From Deltaproteobacteria bacterium (GTDB lineage Bacteria; Desulfobacterota_C; Deferrisomatia; Deferrisomatales; JACRMM01), in the NCBI GenBank assembly GCA_016218905.1, contig JACRCS010000828.1:1-9439 (forward strand): a stretch of DNA of 9,439 bases, given 5' to 3'. The translations under genes and the position numbers were made by a program. The notes beneath the pieces are model-generated. The model saw only the letters and a program-made list of their open reading frames with translations. It was not told the DNA's origin and ran no database searches. Positions 7,572 through 9,439 of the stretch are shown piece by piece; the stretch's first letter is position 1, and each line of letters begins with the position of its first letter.

Positions 7572-7796
7572 TCACTCGCACTCGCGCACCTCGGAGAGCG
7601 GGAGCACCCGGTTGCACCGGACACAGACCCACTGCCCGTCCTTCCCCGTCGATACCTCTGCCGTGTGACCGAACCGTCGCTCATGTCGTTCTCTGACGCC
7701 CTTCCAGAACTGCTTCACGTCGGTGCAGGAGAGCCTGCGACCCGCTGCGGTCTCCGCATCCTGGTGGACTCGCTCGCAACGGGTGCAGGCCTTCAT
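7572..7796 (-). CDS. Small Cys-rich protein with paired CxxC motifs (putative zinc ribbon)
   Basis: This is a 74-residue protein of unknown function. It has C4-x2-C7 at the N-terminus (ACTRCERV) and C58-x2-C61 near the C-terminus (WVCVRCNRV), plus single Cys at 24 and 73. The two CxxC pairs, the first followed by a basic middle region (KGVRERHERRFGH), look like a four-Cys zinc site or small treble-clef fold; metal binding is inferred. ATG 7796 puts the first CxxC right at the N-terminus. A TTG at 7826 is in frame but has no ribosome site, and the ATG itself has only a distant GAGGG, so translation may be weak. It lies about 155 bases after mttB and 56 before ramA, on the same strand. That position suggests an accessory role in the methylamine system, for instance a regulator or assembly factor, which is not shown by the sequence. 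Confidence 0.68.
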   Translation of the reverse strand: MKACTRCERVHQDAETAAGRRLSCTDVKQFWKGVRERHERRFGHTAEVSTGKDGQWVCVRCNRVLPLSEVRECE

Positions 7797-7831
7797 CGTC
7801 GTCGTGCGTCCCTCGGCGGCCGGCAAGGAAA

Positions 7832-7875
7832 CGGCGGCTCGGGTGAAACGGGTGCGAACCCCACCCGAGCCTCCG
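7832..7875. repeat. Strong inverted repeat in the mttB downstream spacer
   Basis: Arms GGCTCGGGTG (7836-7845) and CACCCGAGCC (7862-7871) are perfect over 10 bp. They extend past one mismatch by CGG/CCG to 7832-7875. The 16-base loop contains a further small stem, GGGT/ACCC (7850-7853 and 7858-7861), around a GCGA tetraloop on the plus strand. It sits 75 bases beyond the mttB stop and before the small Cys-rich gene. On the minus strand it is followed by a short GTTTCC but no real T tract. It may be a transcript-stabilising or partial terminator hairpin that sets the ratio of mttB to downstream messages. Confidence 0.55.
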
Positions 7876-7950
7876 GCGAAGCGGTCGAGCCTTCCTCGGG
7901 ATGGCTCTGCATCCCGCCCCGGGCTCTCACTTCCATTCCCTGCCTGATGA

Positions 7951-9411
7951 TCAGCCTTCTGCGCTCTGCACGATGGCTCGCAGCTTCGCGAGCACGTCCG
8001 CCGGGAGGGGTTCCGGCTTGTGGGTCTTCAGGAGCTGCATGGCCTGCTCCCTGGCAGCCTCTGCGAGGTCCTTTCCACCCTTGCCGAGCCAACCTCCCCT
8101 CATCCTGCGGTCGATCAACGTCGGTTTGGACTGCTCCGTGCCCATGAACTGGCGCGTGTGCTTCTGTGCCAGGAAGTCTTTGCCTGCCCCAACCTTCTTG
8201 ATGAGGTCGACGGCCATCGTGTCGTCCGAAACCGTGATGCCTTTCACCACCCGCTTCACCATGCCGGCGATCTCGTGGTCGATCAGGAGCTGCGCAAAGC
8301 TGAACGTCACGCCCAGCTCCAGCATTCCCAACCCGTACAGGAGATTCGCACCCGCCAACGCTGGCAGAAGAGAGGTGATGGTCTTCTCGTGCCCGGCCTG
8401 AGCGTCGGGCAGCTTGCTATCCGTCTAAGCACCGGCGACGTAGCTCGGCAGCATGTAGTACGTCGCCAACCCGGCCACCGCCGCGCTGATCATGCCGAGC
8501 TCCGGTGCGCCCACCGGGGCGGTCACGTAGGTCAGGTCGAAGGTCGTCGTGGAACTCCCGTAGATCACCGGTGCCCCGCGGCTCGTCAACTGGTGCAGGG
8601 TAATCCCAGCGAGCACCTCGGCGTTGTGAGTCACCAGCGTGCCCGCCAGAGTTACTGGCGCCGACGCGCCGGACATGGCCATGGACAAGACGTTGACCGG
8701 CACGCCCGCCCGGGCACACTCGATGATAATCTCCGCCGTGTGAAGGTGGAGTTGGAGCGGGCTCGTCGGACACACGAGAGCAGAGATGATGGGCCGCTCT
8801 CGCAGCTTGTCCATGCCCCCCACGATGGTCGCGGCCATCTCGAAGAACTTCCGGGCACCCGCGCCACCGGTCAGATCGATGTGCTGGCAGTGCTTGGAGG
8901 TGTTGGTGAGAAACGCCTCGGCCTCATGAAGATCAGTGGCCTTCTCGTTCACGTCGCGCGCCACAACGGCGCTCGAGTAAATGTCCACGTGCTCCAGCGC
9001 ATCGACGGCCAGGGCCGTGTATGCCACGTCCTGCTTGTTCGACTCGCGGTACTCTCCCGTGAAGGGGTCCACCACCATGACCCCCGCGCCAAAGTTGGTG
9101 AAACCGGTTCTTCGCTGCTGCAGCGTGACGTCGTACTTTGGGTTGCGCCCCGCGAGCAGGATCGTGCTCGGGGCGGAGTGAATGGCGTCCTCCACTAGGT
9201 GTGCCGGAATTCTCACCTTCTTGCTCTGCCGGTCGACGAACGCCCCGTTCTTCTCGAAAATGTCGAGGGCCTCGTCGCAGAACACGAGCACTCCGTAGTT
9301 CTGGAGAACGTCCAGCGTGCCGAGATGCATCTCCTCATACTCGTGCTGGCTGAACATGTTCAGGCTGAAGCCCTGCAACTGGCCGTAGCCTGCCTGTAAT
9401 CCTCTTCCCAT
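7951..9411 (-). CDS. mttB: Trimethylamine methyltransferase MttB with in-frame amber (pyrrolysine) codon
   Basis: MttB transfers a methyl group from trimethylamine to the Co(I) corrinoid protein, leaving dimethylamine, which MtbB can use next. The gene is 486 codons if TAG at 8425-8427 is read as pyrrolysine (residue 329); Methanosarcina MttB is about 495 residues with Pyl at 334. The 328 residues before and 157 after the TAG are in one frame. Both match MttB: NYGVLVFCDEALDIFEKNGAF early, then TNFGAGVMVVDP, SGASAPVTLAGTLVTHNAEV, YGSSTTTFD, and after the amber TDSKLPDAQAGHEKT, GMLELGVTFSFAQLLIDHEI and a C-terminal helix. The residues flanking the amber (YVAGA-TAG-TDSK) are the typical Pyl site context. 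ATG 9411 has AGGAGG (9421-9426) nine bases upstream. Conventional gene callers would split this gene in two. The true terminator is TGA at 7951-7953. Non-Pyl MttB homologues (glycine betaine type) lack this amber. Confidence 0.95.
8390..8411 (-). other. Possible hairpin just after the mttB amber codon
   Basis: On the minus strand TGCCCG (8411-8406) and CGGGCA (8395-8390) form a perfect 6-bp stem with a 10-base loop, starting 13 bases after the TAG. A PYLIS-like element has been proposed downstream of amber codons in some methyltransferase genes, although it is not strictly needed there. Here the bases also encode the conserved LPDAQAGHE segment, so the pairing may be accidental. Confidence 0.25.
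8425..8427 (-). other. In-frame UAG codon, predicted pyrrolysine-329 of MttB
   Basis: The minus strand reads GTC GCC GGT GCT TAG ACG GAT AGC AAG. The TAG lies in the same frame as both flanking halves of MttB, with no base gained or lost. Its position and its neighbours (AGA before, TDSK after) agree with the active-site pyrrolysine of trimethylamine methyltransferases. In that family Pyl is thought to activate the methylammonium substrate for transfer to the corrinoid. Confidence 0.93.
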
Positions 9412-9420
9412 TTCGTTACG

Positions 9421-9426
9421 CCTCCT
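9421..9426 (-). promoter_or_regulatory. Ribosome binding site of mttB
   Basis: AGGAGG on the minus strand, nine bases before ATG 9411, inside the purine-rich AAGGAAAGGAGG. It supports the chosen start. Only 28 bases of upstream sequence are in the window, so the promoter cannot be judged. Confidence 0.8.
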
Positions 9427-9439
9427 TTCCTTATTGAAC

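Noticed and set aside
7836..7871. A tRNA (for example tRNA-Pyl) suggested by the GGTTCGCACC-like loop
   Set aside because: Only a single long hairpin of about 36-44 bases is present. No cloverleaf, CUA anticodon arm or acceptor stem of tRNA length can be built around it.
7951..8358. A separate 135-residue gene starting at MAGANLLYG
   Set aside because: It is the C-terminal part of MttB, in frame with the upstream part through the TAG at 8425-8427, with continuous homology across the codon.
8425..8427. TAG as a nonsense mutation making mttB a pseudogene
   Set aside because: The amber sits exactly where the family has pyrrolysine, both sides are well preserved, and the neighbouring genes complete a methylamine pathway.
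8020..9198. A 392-codon plus-strand open frame
   Set aside because: It is antisense to mttB and spans the amber codon region; its composition is that of a GC-rich shadow.

Overview
This window is a GC-rich, gene-dense stretch with all genes on the minus strand (transcribed right to left). It is a cluster for methylotrophic use of methylamines. In transcription order: mttB (trimethylamine methyltransferase, read through an in-frame amber codon that should encode pyrrolysine), a small Cys-rich putative zinc protein, ramA (ATP-dependent corrinoid activase with two C-terminal [4Fe-4S] motifs), an unrecognised protein translationally coupled to ramA, a universal stress protein, an APC-family permease, mtbA (UroD-type methylcorrinoid methyltransferase), mtbC (methylamine corrinoid protein) and mtbB (dimethylamine methyltransferase, cut by the left window edge).

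How the parts fit: MttB and MtbB would transfer a methyl group from tri- or dimethylamine to the Co(I) corrinoid on MtbC. MtbA would move it from methyl-Co(III) to a thiol or other acceptor. RamA would reductively rescue corrinoid that has oxidised to Co(II). The permease is a candidate importer of methylamines or related N-methylated compounds. The USP and the two unrecognised proteins are embedded in the same run of genes but have no assigned role.

The key feature is the TAG at 8425-8427. It splits mttB into two apparent reading frames (328 codons and 157 codons) that are in the same frame. Together they give a 486-residue protein of normal MttB length, with the amber at residue 329, in the typical MttB sequence context. 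All eight gene-ending stops in the window are TGA, so the only in-frame TAG seen is the putative pyrrolysine codon. The host therefore should carry pylT/pylS/pylBCD elsewhere; none is in this window.

Organism: an anaerobic, pyrrolysine-using prokaryote. Strong Shine-Dalgarno sites, GTG starts and high GC fit a bacterium (for example a Desulfobacterota- or Firmicutes-like methylotroph), but an archaeal methylotroph is not excluded. The presence of an MtbA-type (UroD family) rather than an MtrH-type acceptor methyltransferase is a classical feature of methanogens, so lineage and final methyl acceptor (coenzyme M, tetrahydrofolate or other) stay open.

No stretch over 300 bases lacks a gene. The largest gap is about 220 bases (4434-4652), between the USP and permease genes, where I find no convincing promoter or terminator. 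The next is about 155 bases (7797-7950), between mttB and the small Cys-rich gene, and it holds a strong inverted repeat.
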